The notes under the pieces: model-generated
The model's database searches: none
The model's input: the letters and a program-made list of their open reading frames with translations, nothing else
Told to the model about the DNA's origin: nothing
Translations under genes and position numbers: made by a program
DNA from: Funiculus sociatus GB2-C1
Lineage (GTDB): Bacteria > Cyanobacteriota > Cyanobacteriia > Cyanobacteriales > FACHB-T130
Assembly (NCBI RefSeq): GCF_039962115.1
Contig: NZ_JAMPKJ010000011.1
Location: forward strand, 58,873 to 122,872
Length of the DNA stretch: 64,000 nt
Reading direction: 5' to 3'
Part shown: piece by piece, positions 1 through 9,038 of the stretch
How the letters are laid out: each line of letters begins with the position of its first letter
How positions within the stretch are numbered: the first letter of the stretch is position 1

Positions 1-4
1 CCAT

Positions 5-147
5 GACTTACGCACTTGCCGTGAACTAAAGTTCCGGCTCAAAGCTCAAACCCATTAAAATGGGTTGGTTTGAGGTTTTTTAGTCAGTTTCAACTGACTT
101 GGGCTTTTAGCCAGGAAATAAATTTCCTGGTTCCAAGTGCGTAAGTC
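5..147. mobile_element. MITE-like element with 14-bp terminal inverted repeats
   Basis: Perfect 14-bp inverted termini, GACTTACGCACTTG at 5-18 and its reverse complement at 134-147, bound a 143-bp non-coding segment. Inside are three consecutive perfect palindromes, each with a 2-nt centre: 49-56/59-66 (8 bp), 82-89/92-99 (8 bp) and 111-119/122-130 (9 bp). The size, terminal repeats and lack of coding fit a miniature inverted-repeat transposable element. No target duplication can be judged because only four bases lie to its left. Confidence 0.7.
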
Positions 148-186
148 CTAAACACTTAAAGTGTCATAAGTTTACATTTCTGTTAA

Positions 187-243
187 ATAAGCAGGTTTTT
201 TATGAAGCTTCCGTGAAGATGAGGCATCTTAAAACCTGCTTAT
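187..243. repeat. Long inverted repeat upstream of the PEP-CTERM gene
   Basis: A perfect 13-bp inverted repeat, ATAAGCAGGTTTT at 187-199 and its complement at 231-243, flanks a 31-nt loop, 77 nt before the start codon at 321. It could be a transcript hairpin in the 5' leader, the terminator of an element to the left, or a repeat remnant. The sequence does not decide between these. Confidence 0.45.
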
Positions 244-320
244 TACCTTCATAGGGTTGTCTTAACGTGCGATCGCTACTGTGTGAGGAATAACGAAAGC
301 TAAGTACAAACACGGTTGCT

Positions 321-1655
321 ATGAAGATCCAGAAAGCTCTAATTTCCCGGTTCGATCGCCTTGTATCCGGAGGATTACTGACAGCAGGGATATTGGGAGC
401 GATCGCGTCTGGGTCAGCCCAAGCCACCACCCTCCGCTTTGCCACATTCAACGCCTCACTAAACCGCAACGCTGAGGGTCAACTAATTACCGATTTGTCA
501 ACCCCCGACAACGTACAGGCCAAGACCGTTGCCGAAATCATCCAACGAGTCAACCCTGACGTACTGTTAATCAACGAATTCGACTATGTAGAAGGCGGTA
601 AAGCAGCCCAACTATTTCAAAATAACTACCTTTCAGTTAGCCAGAATGGTGCTTCCCCCGCTGAATATCAATATCGCTACGTTGCACCATCCAACACTGG
701 CATACCTTCCGGATTTGACCTAGACAACAATGGCACAGTCGGCGGCCCAAACGATGCCTATGGCTTCGGATTCTTCCCCGGACAGTTTGGCATGGCACTG
801 TACTCCAAGTACCCAATTTTAGAAGAAAGCATCCGCACCTTCCAAACCTTCCTGTGGAAAGATATGCCGGGAGCCTTACTTCCCAACAACCCAGCGACAC
901 CCGAACCCAATGACTGGTACTCGGAAGCAGAACTTGAGGTAGTTCGTCTCTCCTCTAAAAGTCATTGGGATATCCCAATTAACGTTAACGGAGAGATTGT
1001 TCACGCCCTCCTTAGCCATCCTACCCCGCCAGTATTTGACGGCCCCGAAGACCGCAACGGTAGGCGGAATTTTGACGAAATTCGCTTTTGGGCAGACTAT
1101 ATCACGCCCGGAGAAGGCGATTACATCTACGACGATCAGCGCACCTTTGGAGGACTGAGTGCTGATTCAAGCTTTGTTATCATGGGCGACCAAAATTCAG
1201 ATCCCTTTGATGGCGATAGCTTACCCGGTGCGATACAGCAATTGCTGGATAATCCCCTTGTCAATACCAGTGTCACTCCCACCAGCGAAGGCGGCCCAGA
1301 ACAGGCAATTTTGCAAGGCGGTGCTAATCTAACCCATAAAAGCAACCCAGCATTTGATACAGCTGACTTTGCTGATGGTACACCCGGTAATTTGCGCGTA
1401 GATTACGTTTTGCCATCGCAGGATTTAGAGATTGTTGATGCAGCTGTATTCTGGCCTAAGAGCAGCGATCGCCTGTTTCCTCTAGTGGGGACGTTCCCAT
1501 TCCCCAGTTCCGATCATCGCTTGGTGTGGACTGATGTTAAGGTGGCTGATGATAGCGCTAGCATACCTGAACCTTCCGCTACTCTGGGGATTTTCAGCCT
1601 TGGCATTCTGGGGATAATTGGCAAATCCCGCCGTCGCCGCAAACCGATTGTTTGA
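321..1655 (+). CDS. Exported endonuclease/exonuclease/phosphatase-family protein with PEP-CTERM sorting signal
   Basis: This 444-residue protein has an N-terminal signal peptide (basic start, hydrophobic core about residues 17-32, Ala-rich cleavage region ending SAQA). The body shows EEP-superfamily features: an INEFDY segment for the metal-binding Glu, MGDQNSDP near the middle and SSDHRLVW near the end (catalytic Asp-His). The C-terminus is a textbook PEP-CTERM signal: IPEPS, a hydrophobic helix, then an Arg-rich tail. It would therefore be processed by an exosortase and delivered to the cell surface or matrix. The substrate is unknown; surface EEP proteins may be extracellular nucleases or phosphoesterases. 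It stands alone, convergent with dtd. Confidence 0.85.
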   Translation: MKIQKALISRFDRLVSGGLLTAGILGAIASGSAQATTLRFATFNASLNRNAEGQLITDLSTPDNVQAKTVAEIIQRVNPDVLLINEFDYVEGGKAAQLFQNNYLSVSQNGASPAEYQYRYVAPSNTGIPSGFDLDNNGTVGGPNDAYGFGFFPGQFGMALYSKYPILEESIRTFQTFLWKDMPGALLPNNPATPEPNDWYSEAELEVVRLSSKSHWDIPINVNGEIVHALLSHPTPPVFDGPEDRNGRRNFDEIRFWADYITPGEGDYIYDDQRTFGGLSADSSFVIMGDQNSDPFDGDSLPGAIQQLLDNPLVNTSVTPTSEGGPEQAILQGGANLTHKSNPAFDTADFADGTPGNLRVDYVLPSQDLEIVDAAVFWPKSSDRLFPLVGTFPFPSSDHRLVWTDVKVADDSASIPEPSATLGIFSLGILGIIGKSRRRRKPIV

Positions 1656-1769
1656 GTTAGCGTAGCGTAGGTTGGCTTGTGCAACGAAATCCAACACTCA
1701 TAACCATTGGTTAGGTTTCCACACGGTAATCCCAATCTACAAATATTCTTAAGTGAACCGTATTGTTCT

Positions 1770-2222
1770 CTAAGATGCTTCTCTTTCCAGCAGCAAAGTA
1801 ACAGGGCCATCATTCTCAATTTCTACCTGCATCATCGCCCCAAATTCACCCGTTTCAACTCGCACACTTTGGCGCAACTTCTCAACAAACTGTTCGTAAA
1901 GCTTTTTGGCAACATCTGGTGCAGCTGAACGGTCGAAGGAAGGGCGGCGACCTTTGCGACAATCTCCGTAGAGGGTGAACTGGCTAATTACTAACAGTTC
2001 GCCCCCGATTTCTTGAATCGATTTTTCCCAGCGTCCCGTCCCATTTTGCTCATCTGGAAATAAGCGTAATTCCAAACATTTTCGCGCTATCCAATCAAGT
2101 TCTGCTTCGGTATCCGTATCGGCAATGGCTACGAGTAAGTTAAGCCCTCGCCCAATTTTGCCGATGACTTTACCTGCAACCTCAACTTGAGATGATTTAA
2201 CTCGCTGAACGACAACGCGCAT
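1770..2222 (-). CDS. dtd: D-aminoacyl-tRNA deacylase
   Basis: At 150 residues this is full length for Dtd, a cytoplasmic enzyme that hydrolyses D-aminoacyl-tRNA (and Gly-tRNA-Ala), protecting translation from mischarging. It starts [11 protein letters not shown] as in most members. The SQFTLYGD segment (SQxTL-type catalytic motif) and the C-terminal NDGPVT segment (GP cis-proline motif) are both present. It is convergent with the PEP-CTERM gene and separated from the upstream GTPase by about 120 bp that carry a palindromic repeat, so it is probably its own transcription unit. Confidence 0.95.
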   Translation of the reverse strand: MRVVVQRVKSSQVEVAGKVIGKIGRGLNLLVAIADTDTEAELDWIARKCLELRLFPDEQNGTGRWEKSIQEIGGELLVISQFTLYGDCRKGRRPSFDRSAAPDVAKKLYEQFVEKLRQSVRVETGEFGAMMQVEIENDGPVTLLLEREAS

Positions 2223-2246
2223 AATTAGTCATTAGTCATTACATCT

Positions 2247-2275
2247 GTAGGGACATGGCATTGCCATGTCCCTAC
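2247..2275. repeat. Dispersed palindrome, copy 1
   Basis: A perfect palindrome with 14-bp arms (GTAGGGACATGGCA at 2247-2260 and its complement at 2262-2275) around one central base. The inner 13-bp arms recur at 58696-58722, so this is a dispersed small repeat rather than an operator private to dtd. It lies between the starts of dtd and the end of the GTPase gene. Confidence 0.75.
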
Positions 2276-2345
2276 CAAACGTTAGAACCGCAATGTATTC
2301 GACCCAAGAGAGAAACGCTATAAACTATTAGCAATTAGCTAATTA

Positions 2346-3467
2346 CTATTTCCCGAACCCTTTGCCACGACTTGCAGAGGGGAGACAGACACATTTCTGG
2401 ATTTGGTCGCGCAGGGTTTCTTTATCTAAATCCTGACCAATCAGCACCATCTGGGTTTTCGGTTGACCTTTCCAATCTTCATCGTCAATACTAAACCGCT
2501 TGCCACAGAGGTGGAAAATATGCCGTCTGGGGCTTTCGTCAAACCAAAGAATCCCTTTGGCACGGAAGACGGTAGAAGGTAATTGATTATCTAAGAAATT
2601 TTGAAACTTCTTGATAGCAAAAGGCTTGTCGCTTTCAAAAGAAATTGAGGTAAACCCGTCATTTTCCAGGTGGTGCGAGTGGTGGTGATGGTCGTGGTCG
2701 TGGTCATGAGTGCAAACATCATGTTCATGATCGCAAGCACTATGGTCGTGATGGTCGTGATGGTCGTGATGGTCATGGTGGTCGTGGTCGTGTTCCGATT
2801 CAACCTCTAAATACCTGTCAGACTCAAACAAACCGACGCTGAGAATCAAAGGCAATGACACCTGTGCGCGTGCGGTTCGCAGAATTCTGGCATCAGTTTT
2901 CATGTCCCGAATTCTAACTTCCAGCGAATCCAAGTCAGCTTCATCTACCAAATCTGCTTTGTTTAGTAGAATAATGTCACCATAGGTAATCTGGCTGGTG
3001 GCGGCTTCGCTGTTGAACAAATCGAGACTGAAATTTTCTGAATCTACCACCGTGATAATAGAATCCAGGCGGGTCATGTCTCGCAGTTCCGTCCCTAAAA
3101 AGGTGAGTGCAACTGGCAAAGGATCTGCGAGTCCGGTTGTTTCCACTACCAGATAATCTATTTTGTCTTCGCGTTCCAGAACTTTGTAAACTGCCTCAAC
3201 CAAATCGTTATTAATGGTGCAGCAGATACAACCGTTACTCAACTCCACCATGTCTTCTCCGGTGGTGACAATCAGTTCATTGTCAATGCCGATTTCACCA
3301 AATTCATTGACCAGAACAGCGGTTTTCACGCCTTCCTGATTGCTTAAGATGTGGTTGAGGAGCGTGGTCTTGCCGCTGCCAAGGAAACCTGTAATGATCG
3401 TGACAGGCAAGCCGTGTTTCGGGGAATCGATTGCTGGGGATTGGTCAGGTTTAACTGCTGGTTGCAT
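2346..3467 (-). CDS. COG0523/CobW-family GTP-dependent metal chaperone, His-rich
   Basis: 373-residue SIMIBI GTPase. The Walker A motif GFLGSGKTT is at residues 28-36, the COG0523 metal-binding motif GCICC at 79-83 (Cys80, Cys82, Cys83), and the G4 motif NKAD follows. A long His/Asp-rich segment (about residues 225-270) lies between the GTPase and the C-terminal CobW domain; its short repeated codons make a local tandem repeat at about 2690-2800. Family members deliver Zn(II), or Co for CobW, to client enzymes. The His-rich loop favours Zn or Ni handling. No cobalamin genes lie nearby, so I do not call it CobW. It is divergent from cysS, whose product is a zinc enzyme. Confidence 0.9.
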   Translation of the reverse strand: MQPAVKPDQSPAIDSPKHGLPVTIITGFLGSGKTTLLNHILSNQEGVKTAVLVNEFGEIGIDNELIVTTGEDMVELSNGCICCTINNDLVEAVYKVLEREDKIDYLVVETTGLADPLPVALTFLGTELRDMTRLDSIITVVDSENFSLDLFNSEAATSQITYGDIILLNKADLVDEADLDSLEVRIRDMKTDARILRTARAQVSLPLILSVGLFESDRYLEVESEHDHDHHDHHDHHDHHDHSACDHEHDVCTHDHDHDHHHHSHHLENDGFTSISFESDKPFAIKKFQNFLDNQLPSTVFRAKGILWFDESPRRHIFHLCGKRFSIDDEDWKGQPKTQMVLIGQDLDKETLRDQIQKCVCLPSASRGKGFGK

Positions 3468-3738
3468 AACGCGACTGTCGAAAAGGTCAGAAAATGGAAC
3501 TATGTAAAGATCGGCAGGGCATTAAATGCAGATATTTGCATCCCTGCTACCCACCTTTATTATGGCTTGTTACACGGCATGGAAAAGAACGAAGCTGATA
3601 AGATGCCGATGCCGTTTAACATGGAGGCAAGCGATCGCTGGTGTTAACCCTCCGATTTTACAGATGCGATGATATATTGCGTCTCTACGGCTACACAAAC
3701 AAAGCTTGTCTGCGCTGACTATAATCAATCCAAAGTTT

Positions 3739-5223
3739 ATGACCCTATCACTCTACAACACCCTAACCCGTCGTAAGGAATCCTTTGAACCCCTCAATCC
3801 CGGTAAAGTCGGGATGTACTACTGCGGCGTAACGGTGTACGATTACTGCCACTTGGGTCATGCTAGAGCTTGCATAGTTTGGGATGTGACGCGCCGCTAT
3901 CTGCAATTTCTCGGCTATGATGTGCGCTACGTACAGAATTTTACTGATATTGATGACAAAATCCTCAATCGAGCCAGGCTTGAGGGTTCAACGATGGAGG
4001 AAGTCGCAGAACGCTATATCCAAGCTTATTTTGAGGATATGGCACGGCTGAATATCCAAGAAGCTGATGAATATCCCCGCGCTACTCACACAATAGATGG
4101 AATTAAGCGGCTGATTCACGAGTTGGAACAGAAAGATTTTGCTTATCCTTCGGCTGGCGATGTCTACTATGCAGTTCGTGAATTTCCGGAGTATGGGAAG
4201 CTTTCGGGACGCAAGTTAGAAGATATGCAGGCTGGCGCAAGTAATCGGGTTGAGGTGGAACCGGAAGCGTCTAAGAAAAAAGATCCGTTTGATTTTGCTT
4301 TGTGGAAGGCTGCTAAACCAGGGGAACCTGCGTGGGAGTCGCCTTGGGGTGATGGTCGTCCGGGATGGCATATTGAATGCTCGGCTATGGTGCGCGATCG
4401 CTTGGGCGAAACTATAGATATCCACGCTGGCGGTGCTGACTTAATTTTCCCCCACCACGAAAATGAAATTGCTCAATCAGAAGCAGTAACAGGCAAGCCT
4501 TTATCTCGTTACTGGTTGCACAATGGTATGGTAACGGTGAATGGCGAGAAGATGTCTAAGTCTCTGGGCAACTTTATCACCATTCGGGAGTTACTTGATC
4601 GTCCAGTTGACCCGATGGCAGTGCGGTTATTTGTTCTTACAGCACAGTACCGCAAACCTATCGACTTTACCGATGAAGCCATACAAGCTGCTACCAACGG
4701 TTGGAATACCTTAAAAGAAGGTCTGCTGTTTGGCTACCAGTACGGTAAACAGTTAGGTTGGAGAGTGGAACAACAAGAAAATCTTCCAATCCCCAGTCCC
4801 CAATCCCCAACCCCCAATCCCTTTGTTGAGAGATTCCAAACAGCAGTCGATGATGACTTAAATTTTCCTGGCGGTTTAACAGTATTGTTTGAACTGGCAA
4901 AGGAATTAGGCAAGCAAGGGCATATTTTAGTTCACCAGGGTAAAACTGAGACACCACCGGAAGAGTTACAAGTTCGGTGGCATACTTTGGTTGATTTGTC
5001 AACAGTTTTAGGCTTAGAAGTGGGGGCGCAAGACATAGCTTCGCTAGAGGATGAAACTGCTGGTGATATAAGCGATGCGGAGATTGAGGCGGAGATTGAA
5101 AAGCGACAGGAAGCGCGGAAAGCGAAGAATTTTGCTGAAAGCGATCGCATTCGCAACGAACTAGCTGCCCAAGGCATTACCCTAATTGATAGCCAAGAGG
5201 GTACGCGCTGGCATCGCAACTAA
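3739..5223 (+). CDS. cysS: Cysteinyl-tRNA synthetase
   Basis: Class I synthetase that charges tRNA-Cys. I chose the ATG at 3739 (MTLSLYNTLTR, the normal family start) over an in-frame TTG at 3706; this gives 494 residues. The zinc/HIGH region (YYCGVTVYDYCHLGHA) and the KMSKSLGN loop are intact, as is the C-terminal anticodon-binding region. A Pro/Ser/Asn-rich insert between the catalytic and C-terminal parts is encoded by degenerate GGGGATT-type heptamer repeats (4786-4822), so the repeat family has expanded in a tolerated loop. The gene is divergent from the GTPase. Confidence 0.96.
   Translation: MTLSLYNTLTRRKESFEPLNPGKVGMYYCGVTVYDYCHLGHARACIVWDVTRRYLQFLGYDVRYVQNFTDIDDKILNRARLEGSTMEEVAERYIQAYFEDMARLNIQEADEYPRATHTIDGIKRLIHELEQKDFAYPSAGDVYYAVREFPEYGKLSGRKLEDMQAGASNRVEVEPEASKKKDPFDFALWKAAKPGEPAWESPWGDGRPGWHIECSAMVRDRLGETIDIHAGGADLIFPHHENEIAQSEAVTGKPLSRYWLHNGMVTVNGEKMSKSLGNFITIRELLDRPVDPMAVRLFVLTAQYRKPIDFTDEAIQAATNGWNTLKEGLLFGYQYGKQLGWRVEQQENLPIPSPQSPTPNPFVERFQTAVDDDLNFPGGLTVLFELAKELGKQGHILVHQGKTETPPEELQVRWHTLVDLSTVLGLEVGAQDIASLEDETAGDISDAEIEAEIEKRQEARKAKNFAESDRIRNELAAQGITLIDSQEGTRWHRN
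4786..4822 (+). repeat. Heptanucleotide-type repeat inside cysS
   Basis: A run of CCCCAAT/CCCCAGT units, the complement of the GGGGATT unit found at 5225-5260. It is translated in frame as a Pro/Ser/Asn-rich loop within cysteinyl-tRNA synthetase. Confidence 0.7.
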
Positions 5224-5224
5224 A

Positions 5225-5301
5225 GATTGGGAATTGGGGATTGGGGATTGGGGATTGGGGAAGAGGAAAAAATCTTACCTAGTCCCTAGTCCCTAGTCCC
5301 C
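5225..5301. repeat. Short tandem heptanucleotide repeats (GGGGATT and TAGTCCC)
   Basis: Just past the cysS stop, about five units of GGGGATT (5225-5260) are followed by three units of TAGTCCC (5279-5301). Such heptamer arrays are typical of filamentous cyanobacterial intergenic DNA. They sit between convergent genes and have no evident coding role here. Confidence 0.85.
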
Positions 5302-5343
5302 TTGTCAATGTGTGATCAAAATAGTAAGTTTTAGTGACAATCC

Positions 5344-6387
5344 TCAAGTTGAAACAAATTGTGTTTTGGTTTTGCGATCGCGATCGTGTGGTTCAAAAAG
5401 ACTTTTCATATCAGGCCCAGAGGGGATAATCCCGCCTGGATTGAGTGGAAATAGATTGCCGTAGTAATCCCGCTTCACAGCGTCTATATCACAGGTGTCA
5501 GCAACACCGGGAAGTTGATATAAATCACAAAGGTAGGCACCGAGATTTTCATAGTCTTTGATTCTCTTGCGGTTGCACTTGAACAGCCCGTAATACACAG
5601 CATCAAAGCGGAACAGCGTAGTAAATAAACGCACATCTGCTAGTGTCACGTTGTCGCCGCACACATATCGACTTGTCGCCAGCACTGCGTCAATCTCATT
5701 CAGGGCAACAAATAGCTCATCACAGGCTTTTTCATAAGCCGCCTGTGACTGAGCAAAGCCGCAACGGTACACGCCATTATTCACAGCATCGTAAATTTTG
5801 TCGTTCCAAAGGTCAATGGTTTCTTTGAGTTCTTCTGGGTAGAGATCCAGTTCGGGATGTTTACTAAACTCATTAAAGGCTGAGTTCAGCATCACGATAA
5901 TCTCTGCACTCTCGTTGTTGACGATAGTTTTTGTTTGTTCGTCCCAGAGAACCGGAACCGTGCAACGTCCGCTATAGCCTGGTTGCGCCAACTGATACAA
6001 CTCCGGTAAGGTGTGGCAACCCTCGTAGGGGTCGTCTAATACCCAAATGCCCGCATCAGAGGAAGGGGAAGCGATGGACACGCTGATCACATCTTCCAGT
6101 TTCTTAAGCGATCGCGCAACTAATGTACGATGCGCCCAAGGACAGCCCAACCCCACAAAAAGGCGGTAACGTCCTGCGGCTGGCTGGTATAAATTCCCTT
6201 CCTCAGTCCCGACAAAATTCCGAAACTGGCTCTTAGGGCGGACATACTCACCCGATTTTTGAGATGGGGCAAGCTGAGACATCATCAGATGCCAGATTGT
6301 CGTCCAGACGAACTTTCCGAGTTTAACAATTATTCCCGGAGGAAGGGACTTACTTTTTTTGTTAATTCCAACAGTGGTTTGTGACAT
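5344..6387 (-). CDS. Glutathionyl-hydroquinone reductase (Xi-class glutathione transferase)
   Basis: 347 residues from the ATG at 6387; an in-frame TTG three codons earlier is less likely. The N-terminal thioredoxin-fold motif GCPWAHRT carries the catalytic Cys of Xi-class enzymes (YqjG/ECM4 type). The all-helical C-terminal domain is present, including the YxCGxxVTLAD-type helix (RYVCGDNVTLADVRLF). The family reduces glutathionyl-hydroquinones with GSH. It follows a cytochrome P450 on the same strand with a gap of about 36 bp, so the two may be co-transcribed and act on related aromatic or isoprenoid compounds; that is inference. Confidence 0.92.
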   Translation of the reverse strand: MSQTTVGINKKSKSLPPGIIVKLGKFVWTTIWHLMMSQLAPSQKSGEYVRPKSQFRNFVGTEEGNLYQPAAGRYRLFVGLGCPWAHRTLVARSLKKLEDVISVSIASPSSDAGIWVLDDPYEGCHTLPELYQLAQPGYSGRCTVPVLWDEQTKTIVNNESAEIIVMLNSAFNEFSKHPELDLYPEELKETIDLWNDKIYDAVNNGVYRCGFAQSQAAYEKACDELFVALNEIDAVLATSRYVCGDNVTLADVRLFTTLFRFDAVYYGLFKCNRKRIKDYENLGAYLCDLYQLPGVADTCDIDAVKRDYYGNLFPLNPGGIIPSGPDMKSLFEPHDRDRKTKTQFVST

Positions 6388-6423
6388 GATCCTCAAGAAC
6401 GTATCGGGAGAATAGAGAAAATC

Positions 6424-7833
6424 TTAAACTCGGTGTGTTATTTCAATTTGGTAATCATCCCTAATCTTCTTGAGAGGAAATTGCACAAATTTTGCATCAC
6501 CTGTCAGCTTCCAATCAAACTTGTGCAGCAAATTAGAGGCAAATATCTTAGTAACAACCATCGCCAACTGCGCCCCTAAACAAGCGTGTACGCCGCCACC
6601 AAAGGGGATGAACTCATACATTTTACCTTCACTGCGAGGAGGCAGGAATCGCTCTGGAGCAAATACCTCCGGTTCGTGAAAGTATTCTGGCATGATATGT
6701 GCAATTCGCGGTTCTGCCATCACAGAGCAGCCCTGTTTATACAGCACCCCATCCAGTACCACCGACTTAGTGAGTCGGCGGTTGGCAGTAGAACTAGGAG
6801 GTAGTGTGCGTAGCGTTTCTTTGATGGTTGCCTCTAGGAATACCATCTGCTTCAGATGTTCGGGTAAGAAGGTGCTGATATTGCTTTGTTTGCCCATCAC
6901 CTGAGTTTGTTCTTCCCGCAGCCGCTGTAGTACCTGTGGGTGGTGTCCAAGTTGGTATATCAGGGAAGCCACCAGCCCCGAAATTTCATAGTGTGAAGCC
7001 CACAACTGTAGCAGACACTGGTTTTCAATCAAGGCATCGGTAAAGACTCCATCCGGGTTTTCTTCCTGACTGGCTAGCATCATTGAGAGGAAGTCTACTG
7101 TGGGGTCAATGACTCCGCCCTGTGTCCGCCGTCGCCGTACAACTGCACGCATGAACTCAAGTAACTCGGCACGTGCTTTCCAGCCCCTACCGTAGGCTGT
7201 AAAGGGTGACTTCCACTTTAACAAGCCATAGAAACCATCAAAAAAGGTCTTGTACAACGCCTTTAGTTCGGCTTTGGAGGATACAGGTAGTCCCTCAAAA
7301 GTGGTTGGATCGGCGTCATTCAAGCTGACTCCCAACAGCAGGGGGACGAGTACATCAAAGCAAATATTCTCCACTGCTGGGTAGAGTGCTAGTCTACTGG
7401 GGGTGGGCCACTGGGAGATGCCTAGCGCGATCGCACTCTCAATCGCCGGCGCATATCTCTCAAGTACCTGACCAGTCAGTCCGGGACGCAGTGCGCTTTT
7501 GCGCTGGCGATGCAAATCGGGACGCTGAAACAGACTGTACTCGCCAAACATATCCATCGTGGTTGCTGGCAAGGCAATCTCTGTGTATTTCAAGTCCCCG
7601 TTAAATGTCATTTGAGTAGCTTTAGCTGAACCGACAAAGACAGTAGTGCCACCAAAGACACTGGTGTTAAAAATGGCACCGTACTTTTCTAGATTTTGGC
7701 GACAGAAGCGATCCGGATTGGCAATGTAATTTAATGTGTCTGACCACTTTGGCTTTCGCGGTGGCGCGATCGCATCTTTTGGTGGTGCTTGTCCTTCCTC
7801 TAGTACCAATACCTCGTCGATATCTTGGTTCAT
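6424..7833 (-). CDS. Cytochrome P450 with non-canonical I-helix
   Basis: 469 residues, normal for a soluble bacterial P450. The K-helix ExxR is visible in IKETLRT, and the heme loop FGGGVHACLG gives the axial ligand Cys418. The I-helix is unusual. Where most P450s have A-G-x-(D/E)-T, this reads WASHYEIS at 278-285, so the acid-alcohol pair that protonates bound oxygen is not in its usual place. It is flanked by a class V aminotransferase upstream (59-bp gap) and a glutathionyl-hydroquinone reductase downstream. Substrate unknown; cyanobacterial P450s often act on retinoids, fatty acids or alkanes. Confidence 0.92.
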   Translation of the reverse strand: MNQDIDEVLVLEEGQAPPKDAIAPPRKPKWSDTLNYIANPDRFCRQNLEKYGAIFNTSVFGGTTVFVGSAKATQMTFNGDLKYTEIALPATTMDMFGEYSLFQRPDLHRQRKSALRPGLTGQVLERYAPAIESAIALGISQWPTPSRLALYPAVENICFDVLVPLLLGVSLNDADPTTFEGLPVSSKAELKALYKTFFDGFYGLLKWKSPFTAYGRGWKARAELLEFMRAVVRRRRTQGGVIDPTVDFLSMMLASQEENPDGVFTDALIENQCLLQLWASHYEISGLVASLIYQLGHHPQVLQRLREEQTQVMGKQSNISTFLPEHLKQMVFLEATIKETLRTLPPSSTANRRLTKSVVLDGVLYKQGCSVMAEPRIAHIMPEYFHEPEVFAPERFLPPRSEGKMYEFIPFGGGVHACLGAQLAMVVTKIFASNLLHKFDWKLTGDAKFVQFPLKKIRDDYQIEITHRV

Positions 7834-7892
7834 AACTATGCCAGCTGTGTCATGTTAGATGCTGTTGAGAATCTCTATAGGAACCACCTGCA

Positions 7893-9038
7893 CTATTTGG
7901 CTAAAACCTGCCGCAGTGCTTCCAAAAGTCGATCTACACTCTCTGAACGACTGTTAAAGCCCATCAAACCCACACGCCAGACTTTACCAGCCAGTTCCCC
8001 TAATCCGCCCCCAATTTCTATATTGTGTTCCATCAGCAGCTGACGCGCGATCGCCTTCCCATCCAAACCCTCTGGAATGCAAACCGTAGTAAGCGTTGGC
8101 AAACGAAACTCTCGTTCAACGTGCATGGTGAGTCCTAAATCTTCTAACCCCTCCCAGAGATACTCAACATTCTTTTGGTGACGCATCCAGGAATTTTCTA
8201 TTCCTTCTTCGGCAATCAAACGCAGCGCTTCTCGCAGCGCATAGTACAAGTTAATCGGGGCAGTGTGGTGATAAGTGCGTTCTTGGCCCCAATACTTACT
8301 CAACAACGTCATATCCAGATACCAGTTAGCCACCTTAGTGCGACGTTGTTGCATTTTATCAACCGCACGGGGACTCATTGTAAACGGCGAAGCACCGGGC
8401 GGACAACCTAACCCTTTCTGGCTGCAACTATAAGCTAGGTCAACCTTCCACTCATCCAGAAACAAGGGAACACCACCCAAACTGGTGACAGTATCCACCA
8501 ACAGCAGACAGTCAAATTCACGACAGAGGTCGCCGACTCCTTCCAATGGTTGACGCGCCCCGGTGGATGTCTCAGCATTAACCAAAGCCAGGATAGCAGG
8601 GCGATGAGTTTCCAAGGCGCTGCGGAGTTCGTCTAGGGCGAACACCTGTCCCCAAGGCTTGGTAATGGTTCGCACATCGGCACCATAGCGTCCGGCCATA
8701 TCAACAAGACGGTTGCCGAAGTAACCATTCACACCAATTAGAACCACATCACCCGGTTCAGTAACATTGGCGATAGTTGCTTCCATTGCGGCGGTTCCTG
8801 TACCGCTTACTGCAATGGTGAGTGGATTTTCCGTTTGCCAAACATAGCGCAGTAAGGTCTGGATTTCGTCCATCAGTCCCAGGAATGCTGGGTCGAGGTG
8901 TCCCACAGGAGGAGTATTCATCGCCTGAAGTACGGCGGGATGGGCATTTGAAGGCCCTGGCCCCAGTAGCAGACGAGTTGGTATTTTTAAAGGGGCGAGT
9001 TGCAGCCGAGCCGTGTTGTTAATGGAGGATGTTAGCAT
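7893..9038 (-). CDS. Class V aminotransferase, alanine/serine-glyoxylate aminotransferase type
   Basis: A 381-residue PLP enzyme of fold type I. The start KIPTRLLLGPGPSNAHP and the segment SGTGTAAMEA are typical of the alanine-glyoxylate aminotransferase group, often annotated in cyanobacteria as the soluble hydrogenase 42-kDa subunit. The PLP lysine is K208 in SQKGLGCPPG. The expected role is transamination of glyoxylate in photorespiratory metabolism. It is the first gene of a same-strand run leading to the P450 and the glutathionyl-hydroquinone reductase. Confidence 0.92.
   Translation of the reverse strand: MLTSSINNTARLQLAPLKIPTRLLLGPGPSNAHPAVLQAMNTPPVGHLDPAFLGLMDEIQTLLRYVWQTENPLTIAVSGTGTAAMEATIANVTEPGDVVLIGVNGYFGNRLVDMAGRYGADVRTITKPWGQVFALDELRSALETHRPAILALVNAETSTGARQPLEGVGDLCREFDCLLLVDTVTSLGGVPLFLDEWKVDLAYSCSQKGLGCPPGASPFTMSPRAVDKMQQRRTKVANWYLDMTLLSKYWGQERTYHHTAPINLYYALREALRLIAEEGIENSWMRHQKNVEYLWEGLEDLGLTMHVEREFRLPTLTTVCIPEGLDGKAIARQLLMEHNIEIGGGLGELAGKVWRVGLMGFNSRSESVDRLLEALRQVLAK

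Noticed and set aside
2346..3467. Calling the GTPase CobW (cobalamin synthesis)
   Set aside because: No cobalamin genes nearby and the His-rich loop is common in zinc-related COG0523 proteins, so only the family is claimed.
3468..3738. Possible riboswitch or Zur box between the COG0523 GTPase and cysS
   Set aside because: I saw no conserved riboswitch core or a convincing Zur palindrome; only a weak TGCA-containing symmetry near 3526.
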